Origin: Fibrobacter sp. UWT2
GTDB lineage: Bacteria > Fibrobacterota > Fibrobacteria > Fibrobacterales > Fibrobacteraceae
Assembly (NCBI RefSeq): GCF_900142545.1
Contig: NZ_FRBF01000006.1
Coordinates: 62,001 to 126,000 of the forward strand
DNA length: 64,000 bases
Direction of reading: 5' to 3'
A model generated the notes under the pieces. It was given only the letters and a program-made list of their open reading frames with translations. It was not told the DNA's origin and searched no databases. A program made the translations under genes and the position numbers. How positions within the stretch are numbered: position 1 is the first letter of the stretch; each line of letters opens with the position of its first letter. Shown here in pieces: positions 9,123 through 16,966 of this stretch.

Positions 9123-11303
9123 ATGGATTACAAAAAGGTGTGGAAAAGGGCCACTTGCCTTGTGGCAGGCCTTGCTGTGTTTGGCTTAGCCGACAACCCG
9201 ATTTCATCGTATCATTATTTGGCGGACCCCTCTTGTGCCTCCGATGGTGACACGTTCTATATTCTGACGGATGTCGACGACTACAACAATCAGACCAACT
9301 GGAACTACGACATTGTCGGTCTTTATGCCTTCACTTCTGAAGATATGAAAAACTGGACCGACCACGGTATGATTTTCCGTTCCAAGCGTGAATTCGGCAA
9401 CTATCCGAACAACACTTGGGCTTCGGGCATTGCTGTCAAGAATGGTAAGGTCTATATCGTTTACCCTGATGGTGCAAGCGGCGTGGGTATGATTACCGCC
9501 CCGGCGATTGATGGACCTTATACCGACCCGGTCAAGGAAACTCATGGCGTCAATAGAATTGCAGGTGGCGGAAGCCTTATCGGCGGTTGCGACGGCATTG
9601 CGCACTGCTTTGACCCGGGCATCTTGATTGATGACGACGGCAAGGGTTACGTGATTTTCGGTGGTGGTGAAAGCTCCAGCCGTCCCTACGGCAACAACTT
9701 TGACATTATCAGCTTTACCGAAAGCAATGGCAAGATTACTTTCGACAAGAACTCCTTGAAGAAGGTCTCTTTGCCGAACTCCTTCGAAGCTCCGTACTTG
9801 CACAAGAAGGGCAGCACTTATTACTTGAGCTTCAACAACCGTAGCCAGGTGATTGACTATGGTATGTCCAACAATATTTGGGGTCCGTATACCTTTGTGG
9901 GCACGGTCATTCCGGGAATCGGCTCTGTGCCTGATGCTCATGGCGAAGGTGGTAACAACCACCAGGGCTTCGCTCCGTTCAAGGACAAGTGGTATGCCGT
10001 GTATCACGACCGCCGCTTGGTGACTTCTGACAACCACCCGGCTGCAACGACTCAGGCTGGCGTGCGTTCTGAAAACCCGAACTACGAAAACCACAGAAGC
10101 GTGTCCATCGACGAACTCACTTGGAGTGGCGACAAGATGAACAAGCTGACCTTCACTCGTGAAGGACCTAAGCAGATCAAGAACTTTGACCCGTACAAGA
10201 CCTACAAGGCAACGACGAGCTCCAAGCAGCTGAACATCCGTAGCCGTACTGACTGGACTCAGGGGCAGCCGGTGAAGCACGTGCTCTTGCCGCTCACGAG
10301 CCGTAGCGAATCTTGGATCCGCGTTTCTGGTGTGGACTTCGGTAATGGTGCTCAGAACCTTCGTATCAAGGCCGCAAACGTAGGCGATGGCAACAAGATT
10401 GAAATCCATACGGGTAGCGCTAGCGGTACGTTGGCCGGTACTTGCGAACTTGCAAAGACTGCCAATAACAAGACCTTTACTGATAACGATTGCGAAATGA
10501 AGGGCCTTACTGGCGTGATCGACCAGGTGTTCTTCGTGTTCAAGAATAATGGCAAGGACTCTACCATGGGCATTCTCGAATGGGAATTCCAGGGTACCAA
10601 GCGCGAACCTGAACCGCAGACCGCTTTCGGCGGCAAGGTTGCAGAAATTCCGGGCAAGATTGAAGCCGAAAACTTCGACGAACCGGGTTATGGCGCAGGC
10701 AATGATTCCTATGCTGAAAACGATTCTGACAACCATGGTGATAGCGACCTGCGCAAGGGCACCGGCGTTGACCTTTATAAAAAAGAAACCGGCGTAGTGG
10801 TGGGTTACAACCAGGCTGGCGAATGGCTCGAATACACCGTGAACGTGAAGGAAGCGGGCGATTACACCATGTACGCTTCTGTTGCCACAGACAATTCGAC
10901 TGCAGGCTTCAAGCTCTCTATCGATGGTGATGCCGTGGCTGAAGTTCCGGTCTCTGGCTCTAGCTGGGATGAATTTACCAAGGTGAAGGCAAACCTGACG
11001 CTTCCCGCAGGCGAACATATCCTTCGCTTCGAAGTGACGGGCGATTGGTTCGATATCGACTACTTCAACTTTGTGGCCGGTAAGGATGCTCCTGAAACAA
11101 CGACATCCATCGGAACGGTCAAGCTCCAGAACAAGGCTTCTGTATCTTACCGTGTGTTTGACTTGAAGGGCTCTGTGCTTGGCTCGGTAGATATGGCTCA
11201 TAAGGGTGATGCAACTGTAGCGCTCAAGGCCGCCGGCTTCAAGAAGGGTGTCTACATGCTCAAGCAGGGCAATAAGACCTTCGTGGTGAATTTCACCAAA
11301 TAA
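9123..11303 (+). CDS. Secreted GH43 arabinofuranosidase/xylosidase with CBM6 and C-terminal sorting domain
   Basis: 726 residues. After a signal peptide (about 1-24) comes a five-bladed GH43 domain (about 27-345). Candidate catalytic residues are D35 (LADPS, base), D164 (CFDPG, pKa modulator) and E222 (SFEAPYL, acid). A jelly-roll-like region (about 360-500) and a clear CBM6 (about 505-655; starts IPGKIEAENF, ends WFDIDYFNF) follow. The final 65 residues form a type IX-like sorting domain (YRVFDLKG...GVYMLKQG). It should remove arabinose or xylose from hemicellulose outside the cell. GGAG precedes the ATG. Confidence 0.9.
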   Translation: MDYKKVWKRATCLVAGLAVFGLADNPISSYHYLADPSCASDGDTFYILTDVDDYNNQTNWNYDIVGLYAFTSEDMKNWTDHGMIFRSKREFGNYPNNTWASGIAVKNGKVYIVYPDGASGVGMITAPAIDGPYTDPVKETHGVNRIAGGGSLIGGCDGIAHCFDPGILIDDDGKGYVIFGGGESSSRPYGNNFDIISFTESNGKITFDKNSLKKVSLPNSFEAPYLHKKGSTYYLSFNNRSQVIDYGMSNNIWGPYTFVGTVIPGIGSVPDAHGEGGNNHQGFAPFKDKWYAVYHDRRLVTSDNHPAATTQAGVRSENPNYENHRSVSIDELTWSGDKMNKLTFTREGPKQIKNFDPYKTYKATTSSKQLNIRSRTDWTQGQPVKHVLLPLTSRSESWIRVSGVDFGNGAQNLRIKAANVGDGNKIEIHTGSASGTLAGTCELAKTANNKTFTDNDCEMKGLTGVIDQVFFVFKNNGKDSTMGILEWEFQGTKREPEPQTAFGGKVAEIPGKIEAENFDEPGYGAGNDSYAENDSDNHGDSDLRKGTGVDLYKKETGVVVGYNQAGEWLEYTVNVKEAGDYTMYASVATDNSTAGFKLSIDGDAVAEVPVSGSSWDEFTKVKANLTLPAGEHILRFEVTGDWFDIDYFNFVAGKDAPETTTSIGTVKLQNKASVSYRVFDLKGSVLGSVDMAHKGDATVALKAAGFKKGVYMLKQGNKTFVVNFTK

Positions 11304-11326
11304 GCTTCTTACATACACCTCCAACG

Positions 11327-11362
11327 AAGTCTTCCCGGTGCTTTGCACTGGGAAGACTTTTT
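11327..11362 (+). terminator. Intrinsic terminator of the GH43 gene
   Basis: A 15-bp stem with one G-T pair (AAGTCTTCCC...GGGAAGACTT) and a TTT loop is followed by a short T run, 24 bases after the GH43 stop codon. Confidence 0.9.
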
Positions 11363-11400
11363 ATGACCGTTCGGCTCTGTCGCATACATGAAAATGTGAT
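11361..11400 (+). repeat. 40-bp direct repeat, copy 1
   Basis: A 40-base unit beginning TTATGACCGTTCGGCTCTGT. It recurs 102 bases downstream with a single difference (A at 11387, G at 11489). Confidence 0.85.
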
Positions 11401-11462
11401 ATCGCCTCACTCTCGCCCTCACGACTCGTTAAGACGAGTCGCTCGTGGCTCACGAAAATTGC

Positions 11463-11502
11463 TTATGACCGTTCGGCTCTGTCGCATGCATGAAAATGTG
11501 AT
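11463..11502 (+). repeat. 40-bp direct repeat, copy 2
   Basis: The second copy of the 40-base unit, 39 of 40 bases identical to copy 1. The 62 bases between the copies contain an inverted repeat (CGACTCG / CGAGTCG). No ORF covers this stretch. Confidence 0.85.
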
Positions 11503-11525
11503 AAAATAGGGAAGTGCATAAAACG

Positions 11526-11554
11526 AAAAAAGACTCAGTTTTCACTGAGTCTTT
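11526..11554. terminator. Terminator of tRNA-Leu copy 1
   Basis: AAAGACTCAGT and ACTGAGTCTTT form an 11-bp stem with loop TTTC. Read on the minus strand it lies just 3' of the tRNA and ends in a T run. Confidence 0.85.
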
Positions 11555-11558
11555 CTTC

Positions 11559-11642
11559 TGCGGTCGGACAGACTTGAACTGTCATGGGATCGCTCCCACT
11601 AGCACCTCAAGCTAGCGTGTCTACCAATTCCACCACGACCGC
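11559..11642 (-). tRNA. tRNA-Leu(GAG), copy 1
   Basis: 84 nt class II tRNA with acceptor stem GCGGTCG / CGACCGC, discriminator A, D-loop AATTGGTAGA, anticodon loop TTGAGGT (anticodon GAG), a long variable arm, and T-loop GTTCAAG. CCA is not encoded. It is identical over all 84 bases to the copy at 13197-13280. It has its own promoter and terminator. Confidence 0.97.
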
Positions 11643-11665
11643 GTGGTCCTTAGCGGAACGACCCA

Positions 11666-11694
11666 AATTTAGATTAAATCGCTCCGCTTGTAAA
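11666..11694 (-). promoter_or_regulatory. Promoter of tRNA-Leu copy 1
   Basis: On the minus strand, TTTACA (11689-11694) and TAAATT (11666-11671) are spaced by 17 bases. The -10 box ends 23 bases before the tRNA 5' end. Confidence 0.7.
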
Positions 11695-11724
11695 GGGGTA
11701 AGGATGAATTTTTTTGAAAAAATT

Positions 11725-11753
11725 CAAAAAAAATGCCGCACATTGTGCGGCAT
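11725..11753 (-). terminator. Intrinsic terminator of murD
   Basis: ATGCCGCAC and GTGCGGCAT form a perfect stem with a 3-base loop, followed on the minus strand by eight or more T. It lies 30 bases past the murD stop codon. Confidence 0.9.
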
Positions 11754-11782
11754 GCTTGATATAGGTAATTGTTCTGTCCGAA

Positions 11783-13135
11783 TTACAAATCTGCGACGAG
11801 CTTGTCGAAGACTTGGCCGCGGACTTTGTAGTTCTTGAACAGCCCGAAGCTTGCGCAGGCGGGGCTCATGATAACGGTGCCGCCTTCGCCGATGGAGAGG
11901 CTGTCTGCAAATGCTTCTTCAAGAGTGGGAAAGATATTTGCGGTGACTTTGAGCCCGGCCTGCTTCAGCGATTCCAGCATGCGTTCTGCGGTAGCGCCGA
12001 TGAGCGCGATGCGCTTGAGGTTCGGACGTTCGTTCACCAGAATCTGCGAAAGTTCGGTGAAGTCTGCGTTCTTTTCGGAACCGCCGAGAATCAGCGCGAA
12101 GGGGCGCTTCATGCTGGCCGTTGCAGCAATCGTTGCATCGGGGCGAGTTGCGTAGCTGTCGTTAAAGAATTCGATGCCGTTCTTTTCGCCTTTGAATTCC
12201 ATACGGAAGGGGAGAGTCTCGTAGCTCTTCAAAGCATTGAAGGCGTCTGCAACCTTGATTCCCAAGGCCTTGCAAGCGAGCGTTGCGGCGGCCATGTTTT
12301 CAAGCTGGTAAATGCCGCGTACTTTGCAGTCCGAAAGGAACAGCTTCTCGCCGTCAATCGAGAGTGTTGCTCCATCGATGACTGCATCGCCATCGCCCGC
12401 GCTCGGACCATCTTTAAGGCTAACCGCATACTTGGTCCCAGCGGGGCTTTCTGCGGCAATCTTTGCGGTGGGTGCGGCGTCCTTCAAGTACACGCACGTA
12501 CCGGCGCGCTTCTGCCAACGAACCAAGTTCGCCTTCGCGTCGCGGTATTCTTCGACAGTCTTATGCCAGTCGAGGTGCTCCGTGGAAACACGCAGCACCA
12601 CGCCCACGTCCGGCGACAGCGACAATGTCATCAGCTGGAAACTCGAAAGCTCCAGAATGCTGATTCGGTCTGCCGTTTCCGTTTCGAGCAAGTCCAACGC
12701 CGGCACACCGAAGTTGCCGCCAATTTCATTGTTCACGCCGCACTTGGTCAGAATGTGGCTGATCATGCTCACGGTAGAGCCCTTGCCGAGCGTACCCGTA
12801 ACGCCAACAACCTTCTTGGATTTAGTTTGTTCTAAAAACAGCTGGATCTGGCTTGTCATGAGGCCGCCGTTCATCTGGAACTTGAACAGCTCCTGGCTCA
12901 TGGGGTAAACACCTGCGGAACGTACCACGGTCACGCAATCCTTGAGACCGTCCAGGTAGCTTTCTCCGCTGCAAACCTTCACGTTCACGCCGGCGGGTAC
13001 TTGCGGCAGGTTCACCGGATTCTTGTCCATCACCACGATGTCCTTGACTCCGTTACGAACAAGGTAATTGAATGTGCTCTGGCCTTCGACGCCAAAGCCC
13101 AGGACTCCAACCGGTGCAACTAATGTATTCTGCAT
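11783..13135 (-). CDS. murD: UDP-N-acetylmuramoylalanine--D-glutamate ligase
   Basis: 450 residues. MurD adds D-glutamate to UDP-MurNAc-L-Ala in the cytoplasm, an essential peptidoglycan step. An N-terminal Rossmann-like domain (GVLGFGVEGQST) is followed by the ATP-binding P-loop GVTGTLGKGSTVSM, the central Mur ligase region (ISILELSSFQ), and the C-terminal domain with NDSYATRPDAT and ILGGSEKNADF. The length is normal. GAGG precedes the ATG. It is detached from other mur genes here and sits between two identical tRNA-Leu genes. Confidence 0.95.
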   Translation of the reverse strand: MQNTLVAPVGVLGFGVEGQSTFNYLVRNGVKDIVVMDKNPVNLPQVPAGVNVKVCSGESYLDGLKDCVTVVRSAGVYPMSQELFKFQMNGGLMTSQIQLFLEQTKSKKVVGVTGTLGKGSTVSMISHILTKCGVNNEIGGNFGVPALDLLETETADRISILELSSFQLMTLSLSPDVGVVLRVSTEHLDWHKTVEEYRDAKANLVRWQKRAGTCVYLKDAAPTAKIAAESPAGTKYAVSLKDGPSAGDGDAVIDGATLSIDGEKLFLSDCKVRGIYQLENMAAATLACKALGIKVADAFNALKSYETLPFRMEFKGEKNGIEFFNDSYATRPDATIAATASMKRPFALILGGSEKNADFTELSQILVNERPNLKRIALIGATAERMLESLKQAGLKVTANIFPTLEEAFADSLSIGEGGTVIMSPACASFGLFKNYKVRGQVFDKLVADL

Positions 13136-13159
13136 ATAAAACCTCGGGGAAGAAATTAA

Positions 13160-13188
13160 AAAAATCCGCCCTTTTCACAAGGGCGGAC
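13160..13188. terminator. Terminator of the secG-tRNA-Leu unit
   Basis: TCCGCCCTT and AAGGGCGGA pair around a TTCAC loop. On the minus strand seven T follow. It lies just downstream of tRNA-Leu copy 2 and before murD. Confidence 0.85.
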
Positions 13189-13196
13189 TTCGTAAT

Positions 13197-13280
13197 GCGG
13201 TCGGACAGACTTGAACTGTCATGGGATCGCTCCCACTAGCACCTCAAGCTAGCGTGTCTACCAATTCCACCACGACCGCA
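13197..13280 (-). tRNA. tRNA-Leu(GAG), copy 2
   Basis: 84 nt, base-for-base identical to the copy at 11559-11642, anticodon GAG, CCA not encoded. It starts 36 bases after the secG stop codon, and I see no promoter of its own, so it is probably co-transcribed with tpiA-secG. E. coli has the same secG-then-tRNA-Leu(GAG) order. Confidence 0.97.
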
Positions 13281-13316
13281 GGCTGTTGGCGAGCCTAAGC
13301 TGCGCCAAACAAAACC

Positions 13317-13718
13317 TTATTCAGCTGCGGGAGCGGCCGGAGCTTCGGTAGCCGGAGCAACATCGGCGGCCGGTGCAGCAGGAGCTGCAAAGTCAGCCGG
13401 AAGTGCCGGAGCCGGAGCTTGCTGCTGGGCAGCGTTTTCGCGGGTAGCCTTCTGCATCGAAGATTCTTCGACAGCCTGGTCCTGCTTGGCAGTAATCAGG
13501 CCGAGGGCGAACACGACGATAAAGAAGATCACGGCCACGACACGGGTCAACTTCTGGATGAAAGTCGCGGCACCTGCGGTAGAGAAGGCAGACTGGGAAG
13601 TCATGCCACCGAGGCCTGCGAGACCGCCCATCTTGTCGTTCTGAACCAGAACGAGCAGCATGAGGAAGAGGCACAGGAACACGTGGAGGACGATACCAAT
13701 CCAAAAGAGAGTTGTCAT
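13317..13718 (-). CDS. secG: Protein translocase subunit SecG
   Basis: 133 residues. SecG is a small accessory subunit of the SecYEG channel in the inner membrane. Two hydrophobic segments (about 4-26 and 58-78) flank the conserved cytoplasmic loop LVQNDKMGGLAGLGGMTSQ. The C-terminal tail after residue 90 is rich in Ala and Pro, longer than in the compact E. coli protein (110 residues). It lies downstream of tpiA with a short gap, as in many bacteria, and is followed directly by tRNA-Leu. Confidence 0.93.
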   Translation of the reverse strand: MTTLFWIGIVLHVFLCLFLMLLVLVQNDKMGGLAGLGGMTSQSAFSTAGAATFIQKLTRVVAVIFFIVVFALGLITAKQDQAVEESSMQKATRENAAQQQAPAPALPADFAAPAAPAADVAPATEAPAAPAAE

Positions 13719-13754
13719 AGTCGTTTTACCTTGAGTTTAAAGTTTTACCGGAAA

Positions 13755-14516
13755 TTACTTGGCTTCGGCAGCGGCGATGATTTCCATGAAGGTGTTAGCC
13801 TTGAGGCCTGCACCACCGATAAGACCACCGTCGATGTCCTTCTGAGCGAGGAGGCCTGCAGCGTTGGCGCCCTTCATGGAGCCACCGTACTGGATGCGCA
13901 TGCCTTCGGCAACGGCTTCGCCGTAGATTTCCTTAACAACGGAGCGAGCGTAGGCCTGGGTGTCCTGAGCCTGTTCGTCGGTAGCAGTAACGCCAGTGCC
14001 GATTGCCCAAACCGGTTCGTAAGCGAGAACGCACTTGGCTGCGTCTTCAGCAGAAACGTCCTTGAAGGCGCCCTTGATCTGGAGGCCGAGGACTTCCTTG
14101 AGGATGCCGCCGTTGCGCTGGTCGAGAGTTTCGCCAATGCAGATGATCGGCTTCAGACCGGCTTCGAGGGTCTTCTTGACCTTGAGGTTCACAGTTTCTT
14201 CAGTGTCGTGGAAGTACTGGCGCTGTTCGGAGTGACCGATGATGATGTATTCGGCACCGATTTCCTTGACCATGTCCACAGAAACCTTACCAGTGTATGC
14301 GCCCTGGTCCTTCCAGTGAATGTCCTGGATGGCGAGCTTCACGTTGGAACCCTTGATGACGTCGGCGACCTTGGCGGCGGCGAGGTAAGTCGGGGCGATG
14401 ACCACTTCGGTCTTCTTCACGTCCTTGACGGCTTCCACGATATCCTTAGCGAGCTGAATGGATTCGCTAACGGTCTTGTTCATCTTCCAGTTACCAGCGA
14501 TGATATACTGACGCAT
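13755..14516 (-). CDS. tpiA: Triosephosphate isomerase
   Basis: 253 residues from the ATG at 14516, which has AAGGAG seven bases upstream; longer in-frame starts lack support. The enzyme interconverts dihydroxyacetone phosphate and glyceraldehyde 3-phosphate. Motifs: substrate-binding NWKMNKT at the N-terminus, catalytic His in IIIGHSEQRQ, catalytic Glu in AYEPVWAIGTG, and phosphate-binding GGSMKG and GLIGGAGL near the end. The length equals the family norm. It is probably the first gene of tpiA-secG-tRNA-Leu. Confidence 0.97.
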   Translation of the reverse strand: MRQYIIAGNWKMNKTVSESIQLAKDIVEAVKDVKKTEVVIAPTYLAAAKVADVIKGSNVKLAIQDIHWKDQGAYTGKVSVDMVKEIGAEYIIIGHSEQRQYFHDTEETVNLKVKKTLEAGLKPIICIGETLDQRNGGILKEVLGLQIKGAFKDVSAEDAAKCVLAYEPVWAIGTGVTATDEQAQDTQAYARSVVKEIYGEAVAEGMRIQYGGSMKGANAAGLLAQKDIDGGLIGGAGLKANTFMEIIAAAEAK

Positions 14517-14562
14517 AATTAACTCCTTGAGAGGTTTAAAATTTAACGCGCCTAAATTTAGT

Positions 14563-14598
14563 AAAAAAAGACCGCCCCCGGTAGTCCGAGGGCGCATC
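14563..14598 (-). terminator. Terminator downstream of the BamE-like lipoprotein gene
   Basis: A GC-rich stem (CGCCC-CGG / CCG-GGGCG with one mismatch) is followed on the minus strand by a run of seven T. It separates the lipoprotein gene from tpiA. Confidence 0.75.
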
Positions 14599-14621
14599 TT
14601 TTCGCATAAATCGTTCTTGTC

Positions 14622-14642
14622 ATTCCAGACTTGGTCCGGAAT
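14622..14642. repeat. Short palindromic intergenic repeat
   Basis: ATTCCAGAC and GTCCGGAAT form a hairpin with a TTG loop and one mismatch. It has the look of a dispersed palindromic element. Confidence 0.45.
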
Positions 14643-14653
14643 CGCTACTTAAA

Positions 14654-15094
14654 CTAGTAGTTAGAGGAATGCTTGGAGGTCGGAGCCGGGGATCCACCGT
14701 AGCGGTCGCCTTCGATCTTTTCCAAAATCCATTCTTCTTCGTAGCCCTTCAAACGAGCCTGGTCGGGGTGCTTCCAGATAAGGCGGGTAATGAGTTCGCC
14801 TTCGCGGGTGTAGTATTCCCAAATGCTCTGCTTGTCGGTAGTCTTTTCGTGGTCAGGAGGGCCCCACAAGAGGTTCACCATGTCATTGGTCATGCCTTCT
14901 TCGATATAACCCTGCTTGAACACGTCCTTCAGGCGCTTGTCGATGCCCATACTTTCCTTAACGGCGTAGTATTCGCGTTCGTATTCCTTGCGACCTTCGC
15001 CGCGTTCGATCAGAATGGGGGAAGAATAGCGGCTTGCACAGGCCCAGAACATCAGGGCGCTCACGCCAAGCACGCAAATATGAGAGAGCTTCAT
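14654..15094 (-). CDS. BamE/SmpA-like small exported protein, probable lipoprotein
   Basis: 146 residues. The N-terminus is a signal sequence ending in FWACAS, a weak lipobox with Cys at about 19. The middle (IEEGMTNDMVNLLWGPPD, then WEYY) matches the SmpA/BamE pattern in which a G-M-T...V...G-P-P turn precedes a W-x-Y strand. BamE is a lipoprotein of the outer-membrane barrel assembly complex, but this fold is shared by other envelope lipoproteins. The residues after 125 are polar and low-complexity. It has a single-gene context with a terminator downstream. Confidence 0.6.
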   Translation of the reverse strand: MKLSHICVLGVSALMFWACASRYSSPILIERGEGRKEYEREYYAVKESMGIDKRLKDVFKQGYIEEGMTNDMVNLLWGPPDHEKTTDKQSIWEYYTREGELITRLIWKHPDQARLKGYEEEWILEKIEGDRYGGSPAPTSKHSSNY

Positions 15095-15173
15095 AGTGAC
15101 TCCTATAAATTAATGCCTACAAAATAAGAATTTATGGCGCAAATGGGGAAATTATTTTAAATTTTATTCCGAA

Positions 15174-16151
15174 ATGACTTATTTTAAGAAATTATTGGCC
15201 TTTTCTATAATTTTTTTTACTTGTAACGTCGCGTCTTTTGCCGATGGTTTTAATGAAATTGCCAATTATGGCTTCCGTTATGGTCCGAACCTTTCCTGGA
15301 GCCTGATGGGGAACACCCCGTTCGTGTGGGGCCAGTGGCTGCCTCAGGCTACGGGCATGTTGCACTATACTTGGCTCGAACCTCTTGAAGAACTTTCCTA
15401 CGGTGAACGCCTCGAAAACCTCCCGACTTATTTGCGTATGGATGCCGCCGTTGAAGTTTCCCCATTCTATGCGGGTTACCTGGCCGGTATAGGTATTCGT
15501 CCCTTTAAGACCAATCCGCAAATCGAGGCGAATGTGGTCTACGAAAGCTATCTCTACATGCGTTCGAACCTGGAAATGGTGACCGCCGAAGTGGAAGGCG
15601 AGGGCCGTATTGCCGAAAGTTGGAATGCGGACTATGTGGTGGACAATATCTATAAGGACGATGCCGCCTTTGATTACACCCAGTTGATCGATATGTTCTT
15701 CAGCTTGAGCTATTCTTTGCCCAAGGGTTCTATTCTCGGCGTCAAGTTCCACTATATCTTGTTGGATGTCAGTACCGATTTCGAAGGCAAAAGCTATGAT
15801 TATCGCAGGAACATCCCCGTATTTAGCCGCGATTTCTTGCTAGTGTTGGATACTTACGGACGTATCCCTCTGACAAACCATTTCGCCGCCATTTTTGAAT
15901 CCAATTTCTACAAGACCGGTTTCTTGCGCGACAAGAACACCGTGCGTAAGGAATCGCTCGGTTACGGCAAGGCCATGCTTGGCGGCCATTTCTTCTGGAA
16001 CGAGGGTCTTCAGAATATTATCTTGGAAGTGGGCGGCTGGAAACGTGTTGAAAAGCGTTTCTATGACGGATCACTCGCGCAGCAGTTCCTGGTTCAGCTT
16101 GAGTATCAGGGGTATTTTTCTTTCCCCTTTCACAGGAATTTTTCTAAATAA
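15174..16151 (+). CDS. Exported protein, probable outer-membrane beta-barrel
   Basis: 325 residues, not matched to a named family. A signal peptide (about 1-24, ending SFADG) is followed by alternating aromatic and hydrophobic strands (for example FHYILLDVS, NIILEVGGW, FLVQLEYQG) with many Tyr, Phe and Trp. This pattern is typical of outer-membrane barrels. The last 81 bases overlap the 3' end of the oppositely directed gene at 16071-16856. No clear Shine-Dalgarno site is seen before the ATG. Confidence 0.6.
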   Translation: MTYFKKLLAFSIIFFTCNVASFADGFNEIANYGFRYGPNLSWSLMGNTPFVWGQWLPQATGMLHYTWLEPLEELSYGERLENLPTYLRMDAAVEVSPFYAGYLAGIGIRPFKTNPQIEANVVYESYLYMRSNLEMVTAEVEGEGRIAESWNADYVVDNIYKDDAAFDYTQLIDMFFSLSYSLPKGSILGVKFHYILLDVSTDFEGKSYDYRRNIPVFSRDFLLVLDTYGRIPLTNHFAAIFESNFYKTGFLRDKNTVRKESLGYGKAMLGGHFFWNEGLQNIILEVGGWKRVEKRFYDGSLAQQFLVQLEYQGYFSFPFHRNFSK

Positions 16152-16856
16152 ATCCGGCAGAGGCGGTTTTGGCTTGCCTTCTACGCTGTTCTTGAGCGGG
16201 TCGGCTTGCAGTGCCTGAATGGTGTAGGCGGAGCGGATCCAGATTTCGCCGCTGTATTTTTCGCTTTCAAGCTTTACTAGGGTCGGCAGCATTTCGCCGG
16301 AATAGTTTTTCCACTGGCGAATCCAGAAAGAGCGCTTTTCTTTGCGTGCGCCGTTCATTGTCACCTTTGACGGCTGCGGCAGGCTGTCTGCAACCAGGCT
16401 CCACCAGGCCATGGAGAAGGCGGTAGAAAGAATGTTCGGCTTCTGGACGCTGGAGTCCCTGCACAGGAACTGGCCGTTGGCCAGAAGTTCCATGTCGTCG
16501 AGCTTCAAGGGAGTCTCGCCGATGTTTTCTTTCAGGTGGTGAGTGCCCAGCTGGCGCTTGACCTTGATATCGGGGAATTCCATGTAGCGGTATTCGCCGG
16601 CGGTCACGAAATTGAATTTAGGAACGTCCGGCTGGTTCACGAAGAATGTGTCCAGCGCTTCGGGGTGGTGTCGCCATTCTACATCGAGGCTCACTCGGGA
16701 CATCTTTTCGTTCACGAAGAAGCCTTCGATATTGACGACCATGGGACCGTTCAGCAAAAAGTGGGGGCAGGATGTCTGGGAAAAGGCGCCGGAGCAAGCA
16801 ATAGCGAGGAATGTTGCTGTCGTCCGTAATGTTGCCTTGAAAAATTCTGCCTTCAT
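16071..16856 (-). CDS. Exported protein of unknown function
   Basis: 261 residues from the ATG at 16856 (MKAEFFKATLRTTATFLAIA). An upstream in-frame start would add 17 residues ahead of the signal peptide and is less likely. A signal peptide ends near AFSQTSC. The mature part is beta-rich with repeated charged turns and no motif I recognise. A segment (SAYTIQALQADPLKN) and a proline-rich stretch (KPKPPLPDL) lie near the end. Its 3' end overlaps the convergent gene at 15174-16151 by 81 bases. Confidence 0.6.
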   Translation of the reverse strand: MKAEFFKATLRTTATFLAIACSGAFSQTSCPHFLLNGPMVVNIEGFFVNEKMSRVSLDVEWRHHPEALDTFFVNQPDVPKFNFVTAGEYRYMEFPDIKVKRQLGTHHLKENIGETPLKLDDMELLANGQFLCRDSSVQKPNILSTAFSMAWWSLVADSLPQPSKVTMNGARKEKRSFWIRQWKNYSGEMLPTLVKLESEKYSGEIWIRSAYTIQALQADPLKNSVEGKPKPPLPDLFRKIPVKGERKIPLILKLNQELLRE

Positions 16857-16888
16857 GGTCTGGAATATAGCAAATTTACAACAAAGGA

Positions 16889-16931
16889 AAACCCCGACCC
16901 ATCCCAATGGCTAAAGGATAGGCCAGGGTTT
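16889..16931 (-). terminator. Probable terminator of recA
   Basis: On the minus strand AAACCCTGGCCTATCC pairs with GGATGGGTCGGGGTTT over 16 positions, with a few G-T pairs. It lies 36 bases after the recA stop codon and is followed by a short T-rich stretch. Confidence 0.7.
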
Positions 16932-16966
16932 GTTGCTCTTCAGGAAGAAAATGTTTGGATAGGGTT

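Noticed and set aside
9204-11348. 714-codon minus-strand frame opposite the GH43 gene
   Set aside because: The GH43 frame has catalytic motifs, a signal peptide and a ribosome site; the antisense product has none.
11559-13280. Integrative element bounded by tRNA att sites
   Set aside because: The segment between the tRNA genes holds only murD; there is no integrase or other mobile gene.
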